DNA of 64,000 nucleotides, taken from the NCBI RefSeq assembly GCF_001467895.1, contig NZ_LNYO01000005.1:18966-82965 (forward strand), read 5' to 3'. Positions 38,096 through 46,832 of the stretch are shown here, piece by piece. Within the stretch, counting starts at the first letter, position 1; the number at the start of each line of letters is the position of its first letter. The translations under genes and the position numbers were made by a program. Source of the stretch: Legionella nautarum (lineage in GTDB: Bacteria; Pseudomonadota; Gammaproteobacteria; Legionellales; Legionellaceae). The notes beneath the pieces were generated by a model. It was given only the letters and a program-made list of their open reading frames with translations. It was not told where the DNA came from and did not search any database.

Positions 38096-39007
38096 ATGAA
38101 TTTACGGGATTTGCATTATTTTGTAGTTTTGGCTGAGGTCATGCATTTTGGTGAAGCAGCAAAACGCTGCCATGTGAGCCAACCGACACTCAGTATGCAG
38201 ATTAAAAAGCTTGAAGATGAATTAGGATTGACTTTGTTTGAGCGGAATAACAAACAAGTGATGTTGACCGAGCAAGGAAAGGCTTTAGTGGGTCGGGTGC
38301 GGGAAATTTTAGCGCAGGTGGCAGAAATTAAAGAAATGGCTCGTGCGGCTGCCGATCCCTTTGCTGGCGAGCTGCGTTTAGGGGCAATTCCTACATTGGC
38401 ACCCTATTTATTGCCTCATGTGATGCCAAAAATTCAAACGAGTTTTCCTAAATTACGTGTCTGGCTAGTTGAAGACAAAACGCATCATTTAATCGATAAA
38501 TTAACTTCTGGCCAATTAGATGCTGCATTGATGGCGATACCGGTTGAGGGCGAATTTGATAAACAAATTCTTTTTGAAGAGCCTTTTTATTTTGCGGCTG
38601 CCGCTCATTCAGGGATAAAAAACAAAACCGAAATACAGATCAAAGAATTAGTTGATCAACCTGTTATGCTTTTGGAAGAGGGGCATTGTTTACGTGAACA
38701 AGCGATGTCGGTTTGTCGCTTAGCAAAGGCGGAAATACGTGCTGATTTTACTGCAACCAGTTTAGAAACCTTGCGGCTGATGGTGCAGTCAGGAATAGGA
38801 GTCACTCTTTTACCAGCCTTGGCGATTCAAAATACTGAACCAAGCAATTTACAAGTTTTACCCTTTGTTCAACCCGCACCATCCCGTTTAATTGCTCTTT
38901 ATTGGCGGCCCAGTACTGCAAAGTTGGCTTGTTTAAAAGCGTTAGCCCAATTGATTAGCTCGATTATTAAGCCTTTGTTAGAAAAGATGGATGCGTCAAA
39001 CGCGTAG
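38096..39007 (+). CDS. oxyR: Hydrogen-peroxide-responsive LysR-type regulator OxyR
   Basis: The 303-residue regulator has the N-terminal winged helix (NLRDLHYFVVLAEVMHFGEAAKRCHVSQPTLSMQIKKLE) and the two redox cysteines in EEGHCLREQAMSVC: Cys198 and Cys207, matching C199 and C208 of E. coli OxyR. It would activate antioxidant genes on disulfide formation. The ATG at 38096 is preferred to the GTG at 38078 because GAGG lies five bases upstream and the helix then starts normally. It is divergent from a membrane-protein gene. Confidence 0.95.
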   Translation: MNLRDLHYFVVLAEVMHFGEAAKRCHVSQPTLSMQIKKLEDELGLTLFERNNKQVMLTEQGKALVGRVREILAQVAEIKEMARAAADPFAGELRLGAIPTLAPYLLPHVMPKIQTSFPKLRVWLVEDKTHHLIDKLTSGQLDAALMAIPVEGEFDKQILFEEPFYFAAAAHSGIKNKTEIQIKELVDQPVMLLEEGHCLREQAMSVCRLAKAEIRADFTATSLETLRLMVQSGIGVTLLPALAIQNTEPSNLQVLPFVQPAPSRLIALYWRPSTAKLACLKALAQLISSIIKPLLEKMDASNA

Positions 39008-39060
39008 CAACTGTCTTGTTTGTGACGATTATTCAGAAAGTTGATGGAGATAAGCCATCC

Positions 39061-39147
39061 CTACGTCCCGCGATTTGTCCGCGGTATCCAGGCGATCTTC
39101 TTTCATACTAAGCTCTCTGGATCCCGCGAACAAGTAGCGGGACGTAG
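39061..39147. repeat. Dispersed repeat B, short copy with 11-bp perfect ends
   Basis: CTACGTCCCGC (39061-39071) and its exact reverse complement (39137-39147) bound an 87-bp element containing TCCGCGGTATCCAGGCGATC, TTCTTTCATACT, CTCTGGAT and CGCGAACAAGT. The same inner words recur in the same order at 53740-53830, and a diverged copy lies at 61897-62010. It sits between convergent oxyR and csiV. Confidence 0.75.
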
Positions 39148-39200
39148 ACAGAAGGATTTTTTTAACTATATTTAACCCACAGAAGACTAAAGTTGCCCCA

Positions 39201-39761
39201 TTAGCCCAACTGGTGAATCTTAATTAACATCCCCGCTTGCGGATGATCAAAATAATAAGTATCCCCACCTTTTAATCGTTGTTTTTGCGCAAAGACGAAG
39301 GGAGATTGCTTATTGTCAGGCGTTGAGAACAATAATTCGGTAGTCAGCAAATAATAATTGGAGCGTTGAATGCGCAGCGAGCCTTCAAGTTCCCATCCAT
39401 CGCGATTAATTTTAGGGAGGGCGATGGCGCGCTGACTATCAAGCGGCTGCAACCAAGTGTAATGTAATAAAACACGATATTCAGGTTTTCGATGTAAGGC
39501 CCAATATTCTTCTCGTAATTGCGAAGAAGAAGAGGGGAGTAAATGATAAGGGGTCAAATTTTTATTTGCCTCGGTTTGTAAGGGAATAGCTTTAGCAGAC
39601 TCGGGGGATAAGGTTGAATGGAGGGATAATTCGGGAGTTAGAGCAGAGGTTTGATGCGTGAAGATAATCAGATCGACCTGATAAAATGAAGTCGGATTTT
39701 CTCCTGCTTGCCCAACGCAGGACAGGAGGATGAAAACCATCGTAACAGCGATTTTAACCAT
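39201..39761 (-). CDS. CsiV-family periplasmic protein
   Basis: The 186-residue product has a signal peptide (MVKIAVTMVFILLSCVGQA) and the CsiV-like pattern FYQVDLIIFTHQ at the mature N-terminus, followed by PSSSSQLREEYWALHRKPEYRVLLHYTWLQP and DGWELEGSLRIQRSNYYLLTTELLF, ending with an YYFDHPQAGMLIKIHQL strand. In E. coli, related SPOR-domain-associated CsiV family members are peptidoglycan-linked; the function here is inferred. It is divergent from the YejF-type gene and convergent with oxyR. Confidence 0.75.
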   Translation of the reverse strand: MVKIAVTMVFILLSCVGQAGENPTSFYQVDLIIFTHQTSALTPELSLHSTLSPESAKAIPLQTEANKNLTPYHLLPSSSSQLREEYWALHRKPEYRVLLHYTWLQPLDSQRAIALPKINRDGWELEGSLRIQRSNYYLLTTELLFSTPDNKQSPFVFAQKQRLKGGDTYYFDHPQAGMLIKIHQLG

Positions 39762-39893
39762 TTTTTCTTCTTCTTATAATGAGTTTTTGAGAAATTATAC
39801 CGAGCTGTTATCCAGGTGTCAGTATATTGTTCCTTCGCTTATCTCTTGTTAGAGTGATAATTCCTTTGGATTCCTATTCTCACGGGCAAGTTT

Positions 39894-41684
39894 GTGGAAA
39901 TTAAACAGTTAAGTGTTGCTTTTCAAAACAAGGATAAACAGGTTATAGCTGTTGATAAGCTAAATTTTATGTTGCTTCCCGGAGAAACACTTGCTTTGTT
40001 GGGTGAATCGGGTTGTGGAAAATCCCTGACTTCACTGGCTTTAATGCGCCTTTTGCCACGCAATGCAGCCTATGGCTGCAGGAGTGAAATTAACATTGAG
40101 GGGCAAAATATCTTGGATATTCCTGAGTCCCTGATGCGTGCATTGCGCGGCCGACGAATTGCTATGATTTTTCAAGAACCCATGACTGCGTTAAATCCGG
40201 TGCTCACCATTGGTGAACAGCTCGTTGAAATCGTAGAAAAACACCATGGCGGAGTTCGGCGAATGAAACGACGTTTGGTTGAACTTCTCGAAGAAGTAGA
40301 GATGCCTAAACCGGAGTTACGGCTGCAACAATATCCACATCAACTATCGGGAGGGCAAAAACAGCGGGTCGTCATTGCCATGGCGTTGGCTGCAAATCCG
40401 GAAATATTAATTGCTGATGAGCCCACCACCGCATTGGATGTCACGATTCAAGCACAGATTTTAACTTTATTGAAAAAATTACAACGACAACATCAAATGA
40501 GCATGCTGCTCATTACTCACGATTTGGGTGTTGTGAAAGCCGTGGCCGACCGTGTATGCCTCATGTATGCGGGGCAAATTGTTGAACAAGCGGCTGTAGA
40601 TGATTTTTTTTCCAAAGTTTTGCATCCCTATTCACAGCAATTGCTTGCTTCACTACCGAATTTCAACAAACGACAACAGCGATTGCAGGCTATCCCCGGT
40701 GCGGTTCCGACCTTAGATGCTTTACCTGAGGGCTGTCGTTTTCATCCACGTTGCGCGCATGCTTTTTCAATTTGTAATTTTAAAGAGCCGCAATTACAAG
40801 TTTTTCAGCAGCGGCAAGTACGTTGCCATTTATATCCCGAACATGAGCAGCCACCGGTGTTAACCTTTGATGAAATAGAGCGCTTGGCTACCAAAGAGAG
40901 TCATGAACTGCTATTGCAAGTTAAGCAATTGATGGTTCATTTCTCCACAAAGAGAAAATTGTTTCAACGAAAAATAGAACCGACTAAAGCCGTTGATGGG
41001 TTGTCTTTCGATTTATATAAAGGAAAAACCTTAGCCTTAGTCGGTGAGTCAGGATGTGGAAAAACGACCACAAGCCGCGCTTTATTGCGTTTACAAACAA
41101 TCACTGCGGGTGATATTTATTATCGTGGCCACAAAGTGCGGGCCTTAAAAGGTAGAGGCTTACGTGAGTATCGCAAAAAGGTGCAAATTATTTTTCAAGA
41201 TCCTTTTTCTTCGATGAATCCACGCATGACGGTGGGTGAGATTTTAGCGGAAGGGATGCTCGCTCAAGGCTTCAGTTCAACTCAGATTCGCAAAAAACAA
41301 CAGCTCCTTTTAGAACAAGTTAATTTACCTCGAAATAGCCTACATCGCTATCCGCACCAATTTTCTGGGGGTCAGCGCCAACGCATTTGTATAGCACGGG
41401 CCCTTGCTACAGAGCCTGAGATATTGATCTGTGATGAGCCAACCAGTGCTCTGGATATTTCGGTTCAGGCACAAATACTGAATCTATTGAAAGATCTGCA
41501 ACAAGAGTCAGGACTAGCTTATTTATTCATTACGCATAATATGGCGGTGGTTTCCTACATTGCTGATGAGGTCTTAGTGATGCATGACGGCAAAATGGTG
41601 GAGCAAGGGAGTTGTGAAAAGATTTTAAAACATCCTGAACAAGCTTATACGCGTCAATTGTTGGCCAGTGTACTACAGATGTAA
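39894..41684 (+). CDS. Peptide ABC transporter double ATP-binding protein (YejF/DppDF type)
   Basis: The 596-residue protein joins two oligopeptide-type ATPases. The first has Walker A GESGCGKSL (about 37-45), [12 protein letters not shown] and ILIADEPTTALD; the oligopeptide C-terminal extension CRFHPRCAHAF follows near 285. The second has GESGCGKTT, FSGGQRQRICIARA and ILICDEPTSALD. The whole resembles YejF, the ATPase of the YejABEF microcin/peptide importer. The cognate permease and binding-protein genes are not adjacent, so substrate and partners cannot be settled here. The start is a GTG. Confidence 0.9.
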   Translation: MEIKQLSVAFQNKDKQVIAVDKLNFMLLPGETLALLGESGCGKSLTSLALMRLLPRNAAYGCRSEINIEGQNILDIPESLMRALRGRRIAMIFQEPMTALNPVLTIGEQLVEIVEKHHGGVRRMKRRLVELLEEVEMPKPELRLQQYPHQLSGGQKQRVVIAMALAANPEILIADEPTTALDVTIQAQILTLLKKLQRQHQMSMLLITHDLGVVKAVADRVCLMYAGQIVEQAAVDDFFSKVLHPYSQQLLASLPNFNKRQQRLQAIPGAVPTLDALPEGCRFHPRCAHAFSICNFKEPQLQVFQQRQVRCHLYPEHEQPPVLTFDEIERLATKESHELLLQVKQLMVHFSTKRKLFQRKIEPTKAVDGLSFDLYKGKTLALVGESGCGKTTTSRALLRLQTITAGDIYYRGHKVRALKGRGLREYRKKVQIIFQDPFSSMNPRMTVGEILAEGMLAQGFSSTQIRKKQQLLLEQVNLPRNSLHRYPHQFSGGQRQRICIARALATEPEILICDEPTSALDISVQAQILNLLKDLQQESGLAYLFITHNMAVVSYIADEVLVMHDGKMVEQGSCEKILKHPEQAYTRQLLASVLQM

Positions 41685-41740
41685 GTTGGAGTTTTATCTA
41701 ATCTGCGGTTTTTGCAGCGTGTCCGCTGGGGTCCAGCATT

Positions 41741-41830
41741 TTAGCGTAGATTTCTAGATACCACGGACAAGCCCCGGTAGGTAGGGACGAGAGTAGGGTT
41801 TGCAACAACGCCGGTTTTTGCGGAGGCTGA
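41741..41830. repeat. Degenerate half of dispersed repeat B
   Basis: GGTATCTAGAAATCTACG-type and ACGAGAGTAGGGTTTGCAACAACGCCGG words correspond to the outer part of the copy at 53706-53755 in inverted orientation, but the matching second half is missing. It fills most of the gap between the YejF-type gene and the coiled-coil gene; an apparent 67-residue reading frame over it (41698-41901) is not considered a gene. Confidence 0.5.
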
Positions 41831-41939
41831 GAGCCATAGTGCAAGGCCAAAACAATGAGGGTTCTTAGCCCCGCAGGGAGGACAGCAAAGCAAAATAGCA
41901 AAAAGTCGTCAGAAACATTAATTTGAATGAGGTTTGCTT

Positions 41940-44900
41940 TTATGCATAGAGCTTGGCTGTCTCTTCCATATCTTTATCATATTCTTTTTTCTGACCGTTT
42001 AACGTGTTAAGCGTTTTTTCGAGAGAAGTTAGCTTAGCTAATAATGAATCTTCGTATTTTTCCGTACCTTCATTCGCTCTCGGTGAAAGCTTTTTCCCTT
42101 CAGCGATCGTGCCCATTAATTCTTGGAAACGCTCCTTGTTAGGAAGAGCTTGATAACGATTTAATTTATTTTCTAGCTCATCCACAAAGTCTTCTCTTAT
42201 TTGAGCATCTGTCTTATAACCAAAGCAACCAAAGAAAAATGCTGCGGTTTGCGAGATAAAATCTTTGAACCAATAAGTCTCAGCCCGTTGATTTAAATAC
42301 TCTATAAAAATACCTTTCGGTTTTAAATAGTCATTAAAGTATGACCTAATTTGTATTTCAATTTTTTGTTGGTAAGCGATTTCAAACACTTTAGGTTCTC
42401 GTGTGAAGTCAGAAAGTGTTTTCCCTTGCAAAGCAATCTGCTCAAGTTCACGTCGTATTGCTTCATTCTTGGTCTTTTTGCTAAGTTCTTCCAAATAAGC
42501 TCGATGTTTTTCTAATTCGTTGACCACAATCACAGCTAAACTGTCGAAATGCTCACTAGAAGGACCTACAGGATTAGGAGAAGAAGCAGAGTTAGAGGCT
42601 GCTTTAAGTCTGTCAATTTTTTTATTTAATTGCACATAACGCTCATGAATAACTTTTAACTCATCTAGTACTACAAATTGATAAAGTCCTTCTTCCCCAG
42701 AAATCAAACTCTTGATTTCTTGAAGTGGACCTTCAAAATCCGGATTATATAAACTGACAATTCCATTCAAAAGCGCTTCATTTTTTTTGACTGCAGCATC
42801 AATGTTCCCAACTAATATCTCCCTATCTTCTGGGCTCAGTTCTGGTTGGGTTGTATCCTTGATGAGTTTTTTGTATTCCTTTGCTATGGAATTTAGCTTC
42901 TCGCTGAGATAATTATTCAGAGCAACGATATGAGTATCTAATCGAGCGTTGAGTTTTTCATTGCCAAGACCTTTTACCTCGGCTAATTTGTCTTTATTAG
43001 CCAAAATCAGTTCTAAAATTATGGGGCCTAATTCTTGTTTTTCAGGATTTGATTCCTTTTCTTTTTTCGTCTCCTCGACGAGCTTACTGTATTCAATTTC
43101 TATGGTTGCTAGTTGGCGAAGCTTTTCGACAGTAGCAATTTTAGAGGTCAGTTCTTCGGTCAAATTAGCCATTTGCATGACGCAAGTTTCTCTTTGACCC
43201 GTTTTGAGTTGGGTTCTTTTTCTTTGTAATTCTGTAAATTCAAAAACTAGATTTCTGTATTTTACCTGAAATTCTTCAGGGATTGTTTCCAATTGACTTA
43301 TTAGCTCATACAATTCAGCTAGGCGAAGGCGGGATTCTAATTTAATTTTTTGATCTTGTAGTTTTAGAAGTTCGGCCTCTTCGTCTGAATTCCTACTTGC
43401 TAGACTAGTTAGCTCTTGGATAGATTTTGTTAACTCAGCCCATTGATTAAAATCGATTGAATTGCCATCCTCGTCGACCCCTAAGGCTTTCATTTGAACA
43501 AAGTAGCTATTATCAATCTTCTCACTGAGTGCTGCGATCGATGTATCACGATGATCCTTCTTAGTGTGGAATAGTTGAAGAATTCCTTCTAAAGAAGAAG
43601 AGCCAGTTCTTTCTTGAAGTGCAGCTTCTTTAGCTTCAATCAAGTCTAATAATCGATTACTATTTTCCTCTAAAATTATATCATCAAGATCTTTTTGTTC
43701 GTTTTCAATTTTAAATTGTTTGTATTCTAAATGACTATATTCTGCATCCAACAGTGTGTTTTTATGGTAGAGTTTTTCTAGCTGAGCTCCTAATTGAGCC
43801 TGCAAAAGAGGTTGTTTTTCATGTAATTTTTTCTTATTTAATTCAACAAGCTCTTCCTCTTTTTCTTTTACACGATCTTCATGAGGTTGTTGTAATTTTA
43901 GGCTTTCTTGATAGAGCTGTTGTAAACCATAGAGATTGGATTCAGGGTCAAAGGGCTTAACAGTCTCTGATTCAGCAGGCTTTACGATATTAACAGTTTT
44001 TTCTTGTTCTATTGCTCTAAGTTTTCTATCGACCACCTCAATCAAGTCATCTATATCGTAAACGAAATCACTGGGTCTGAGTAGGGTGAAATAATGAGAG
44101 CCCATATTCATAATATTGGTGAAGTTGATACCAAGCCTTAGGTTGGCAGCATCGGCTGTTTTGTAACATTTATCAATCGTTGTCCGGGCAAATTCCGTAT
44201 CAGGATTTTCTAAATACTTTAATAGCTCAGTTTTAGGAACTTGGCTGCTGGATATATAGCGATCGGATTCCACAAACACTGCCCTGTATCTTTTTAAATT
44301 TTGTTCTGCTTCCGCTAAAAATAGTTTGCGCTGGGACGCCAGAGCTAAAAGTCTGTCTTGTTCTTTTTGGCACTCAGTGATTTGCTGTTTGGCCTCTTTA
44401 ATCTGTTCATTTACCCCAGCTACTGCACCATAGTGTACCTCATGAAGATAGCGATCGAAGGTCACATCAGGAGAGACCTGTCGTTTGCGCGCTTGTTCTG
44501 ACCTTTGAAAGGCGTTAGCTATTTTTTGTTCTTTTTCTTTAAATCGGTCTAGCATTGTTTGCTCAGACATCCTAGCTAAGGCTGCTTCACAATCATTCTT
44601 GCTTTTTTTAATTTTTTGAGAGAGTTTGTCAGTGTCGAGCGTTTCTACATCAACTTGGTTAATTTGTTGAGCTAATCTTTCTTTAACCTGCTCAATAACT
44701 CGATTATACTCCGCTTTAGGTTCAACTATTGGATGTGTTGGAGCAAGCTCTGTTTCTTCAAAATGAGAGAGCAATTGCTCTAAACGGGCCTTATAGGCTT
44801 GTAGGTTTCTTCGGTGGGCGTATAAGCCTTTTTCTGGATCCTCAAGCAGATTTGTATAGGCTTTGATATTAACCTTTAATTGTGATTCTTCCTGCGTAGT

Positions 44901-46679
44901 GGCATCAGGAAGTTCAATGACGTCCCTATCAGGTTTTTCCGCAATCAGTGCATCAAGCTTATGCCCAACGTCTTTTTCATATGCTAAGCATTGTAAATGA
45001 TTTTGTTGTTCTTTTACTTGACGAATGCGGTTCTCTGCAACCTCTAATTGTGTTGCAACAGTTTCCTGCCTGGATTTTAATTGGGTGTTAGCCGGAGCAA
45101 GTATTTTTTTACAAGCTTCTATAAAACCAGGGGTTTTATTATCAGGAATAGGGTATGCAGACTCTGGATTTAAAAACTTTTGGTGGGCGATTAGCTCATC
45201 TTTATACTCTTCTAATTGCTTGATTAATGCCCCACAATGATCGATGTCGTTAGGTATTTCTTCTTCAATGAGTTCCGATGTTTTAACATCCTCGGGAGCA
45301 GCTTGCCGATCGAGGAGGAACTCAGCGATTTTCGCTTCGTATTCTTTTAAAACTTCAGGAGCGTTTAGTCGATCTTGTATTAATTGGAGTTGATAGTTAA
45401 GCTCAGGAAATATTCCTACCCATTGCTGACCATTTTCGAAGTCTTGAGTTAATGATTTTTGTCCCCTTTCTTTGTATAGGCCGACTACATTTTTAAACTC
45501 AAAAGGATCACCATTGTAGAGCTCTACCCAGAGTTTTTGTACTATTTGCTCTAGCTCCTTGATTTCTTCACTTATTTTTTCTTTTTCTTCCTTTGGCTCT
45601 TTTGTTTTCTTTTCGGCAGACTCAATATTATCTGAGTTCGAATTCAAAGATTCCTCTGTTAATTCTAATTTTTCTAATTTTAATTTTTTCTTTTCGATAG
45701 CGATAATATTATCTAATAGAGGCGAACTCATAAATTCGTCTGGCAATACTAATTTTAAATTTTCTTCATGCCAACGTTGATTAAACGCTTTAAATCCATC
45801 GACTACTTCTCTTAAGTTTGGTATTTTTTCAAGCTTGTTTTTTAACTCCTGCAATTTTTCCAATTGTTGTTTTAAGAATTCTTCCTCACCCTCGATTAAC
45901 TCACTCTTAAGCAACTCTCCATTTAATCGCAACTGTCCTTCGATTTGTTGGATGAGTTCAAAATGCTCTTCTCTAAATTTTATAAACTGAATATATGAGG
46001 ATTCATTATCCCTCAGCTCTCTTCGTTCTAATTTTTTTCTTAAATAGTTTAGATGTTCGACAGTATTGGCTTCGTAAATTTCCATGCGTGCATTTAATAC
46101 AGCTTGCATGTTAAGTAAAGTGGGGAGCACTTGTTTTTTCAAATAATTTTGGAACAATCCAGGAAAGATTGAAAGCGCTTCCATTTTTTCATCGGCTTTC
46201 TTGGGAATTAATTTGTCTAAAAATTTCTGTAATGCTATACCAGCATAATAAGTTTTCTCATCAACAATTTTCGGTACCCAGCTTGCGTTGCCTAAGTATT
46301 GAAAATTCTGAGCAACTTCAGAACTATTTGTCCCCGCTGATATCATGCCATCTATTATTTCAGTAAGATGAGCAATATTATACAGCGCTTGCAGTACCTT
46401 ATCGGAATAGGGCGAACTCTCTGGAACAGTCAAATTTTGGCTAGTGCTTTCATCCAGGCTAAAAGTCATGCCTTTAGGAAGTAGTTCCGGGTTTACAAAA
46501 TGCTTTTGACTCTCATCAATTTGAGCCATTCCTGTACTGTCATGCTGTAGGGGTGACTTGAACTTAACATGCTCAGGGGCAGCATTATCTTGGGGGGCAG
46601 ATGGCAATGGTTTCTTACCCGCTTTAATGCGGTTTAAGTCCTCTTTAAGTTCTTTTAATGCTTCAGCTAAAATTGTCAT
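41940..46679 (-). CDS. Giant coiled-coil protein, candidate Dot/Icm effector (1579 aa)
   Basis: The 1579-residue product is dominated by Glu/Lys/Leu/Gln heptad-rich helices from about residue 180 to 1400 and has no signal peptide or transmembrane helix. The N-terminus is short and Pro/Ser-bearing (KKPLPSAPQDNAAPE). Near the C-terminus a different segment, about 1460-1520, contains FKDFISQTAAFFFGCFGYKT (Cys1485) followed by a helical tail ending KLYA. Such long coiled coils are typical of Legionella effectors that mimic vesicle-tethering proteins. A near-perfect PmrA-like site upstream supports this. No closer homologue was recognised; function is unknown. Confidence 0.75.
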   Translation of the reverse strand: MTILAEALKELKEDLNRIKAGKKPLPSAPQDNAAPEHVKFKSPLQHDSTGMAQIDESQKHFVNPELLPKGMTFSLDESTSQNLTVPESSPYSDKVLQALYNIAHLTEIIDGMISAGTNSSEVAQNFQYLGNASWVPKIVDEKTYYAGIALQKFLDKLIPKKADEKMEALSIFPGLFQNYLKKQVLPTLLNMQAVLNARMEIYEANTVEHLNYLRKKLERRELRDNESSYIQFIKFREEHFELIQQIEGQLRLNGELLKSELIEGEEEFLKQQLEKLQELKNKLEKIPNLREVVDGFKAFNQRWHEENLKLVLPDEFMSSPLLDNIIAIEKKKLKLEKLELTEESLNSNSDNIESAEKKTKEPKEEKEKISEEIKELEQIVQKLWVELYNGDPFEFKNVVGLYKERGQKSLTQDFENGQQWVGIFPELNYQLQLIQDRLNAPEVLKEYEAKIAEFLLDRQAAPEDVKTSELIEEEIPNDIDHCGALIKQLEEYKDELIAHQKFLNPESAYPIPDNKTPGFIEACKKILAPANTQLKSRQETVATQLEVAENRIRQVKEQQNHLQCLAYEKDVGHKLDALIAEKPDRDVIELPDATTQEESQLKVNIKAYTNLLEDPEKGLYAHRRNLQAYKARLEQLLSHFEETELAPTHPIVEPKAEYNRVIEQVKERLAQQINQVDVETLDTDKLSQKIKKSKNDCEAALARMSEQTMLDRFKEKEQKIANAFQRSEQARKRQVSPDVTFDRYLHEVHYGAVAGVNEQIKEAKQQITECQKEQDRLLALASQRKLFLAEAEQNLKRYRAVFVESDRYISSSQVPKTELLKYLENPDTEFARTTIDKCYKTADAANLRLGINFTNIMNMGSHYFTLLRPSDFVYDIDDLIEVVDRKLRAIEQEKTVNIVKPAESETVKPFDPESNLYGLQQLYQESLKLQQPHEDRVKEKEEELVELNKKKLHEKQPLLQAQLGAQLEKLYHKNTLLDAEYSHLEYKQFKIENEQKDLDDIILEENSNRLLDLIEAKEAALQERTGSSSLEGILQLFHTKKDHRDTSIAALSEKIDNSYFVQMKALGVDEDGNSIDFNQWAELTKSIQELTSLASRNSDEEAELLKLQDQKIKLESRLRLAELYELISQLETIPEEFQVKYRNLVFEFTELQRKRTQLKTGQRETCVMQMANLTEELTSKIATVEKLRQLATIEIEYSKLVEETKKEKESNPEKQELGPIILELILANKDKLAEVKGLGNEKLNARLDTHIVALNNYLSEKLNSIAKEYKKLIKDTTQPELSPEDREILVGNIDAAVKKNEALLNGIVSLYNPDFEGPLQEIKSLISGEEGLYQFVVLDELKVIHERYVQLNKKIDRLKAASNSASSPNPVGPSSEHFDSLAVIVVNELEKHRAYLEELSKKTKNEAIRRELEQIALQGKTLSDFTREPKVFEIAYQQKIEIQIRSYFNDYLKPKGIFIEYLNQRAETYWFKDFISQTAAFFFGCFGYKTDAQIREDFVDELENKLNRYQALPNKERFQELMGTIAEGKKLSPRANEGTEKYEDSLLAKLTSLEKTLNTLNGQKKEYDKDMEETAKLYA

Positions 46680-46743
46680 AATACAACCCTTTATATTGGT
46701 TGTTAAAAAAATTGGCGAGTAAAAATTATTTTTAGATGTTTTA

Positions 46744-46776
46744 ATTGTATCTAATTTATATTAACGGAATATTAAC
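46744..46776 (-). promoter_or_regulatory. PmrA-like tandem repeat and -10 of the 1579-aa gene
   Basis: On the minus strand GTTAATATT (46768-46776), CC, GTTAATATA (46757-46765) is a near-perfect tandem repeat of the PmrA half-site (8/9 and 7/9 matches to cTTAATatT). A 7-bp spacer leads to the -10 TACAAT (46744-46749). The ATG at 46679 is about 60 bases downstream. It is the best of the three such sites in the window. Confidence 0.7.
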
Positions 46777-46792
46777 ATATGGGCAGGGTGTT

Positions 46793-46824
46793 TTATAAAA
46801 AGACACTCCATTGCGGAGTGTCTT
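46793..46824 (-). terminator. Rho-independent terminator of proS
   Basis: A 10-bp perfect stem (46800-46809 pairing with 46815-46824), a 5-base loop and, read on the minus strand, a U-rich run (TTTTTAT) follow the proS stop at 46833. It lies immediately upstream of the PmrA-like site, shielding the coiled-coil gene from proS transcription. Confidence 0.88.
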
Positions 46825-46832
46825 AAGGTGCG

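Noticed and set aside
41698..41901. 67-residue minus-strand reading frame
   Set aside because: It overlies a degenerate repeat B copy, has no ribosome site and no protein-like composition.
42949..46366. Several Phe/Ser-rich plus-strand frames
   Set aside because: Antisense shadows of the Glu/Lys-rich 1579-residue gene.
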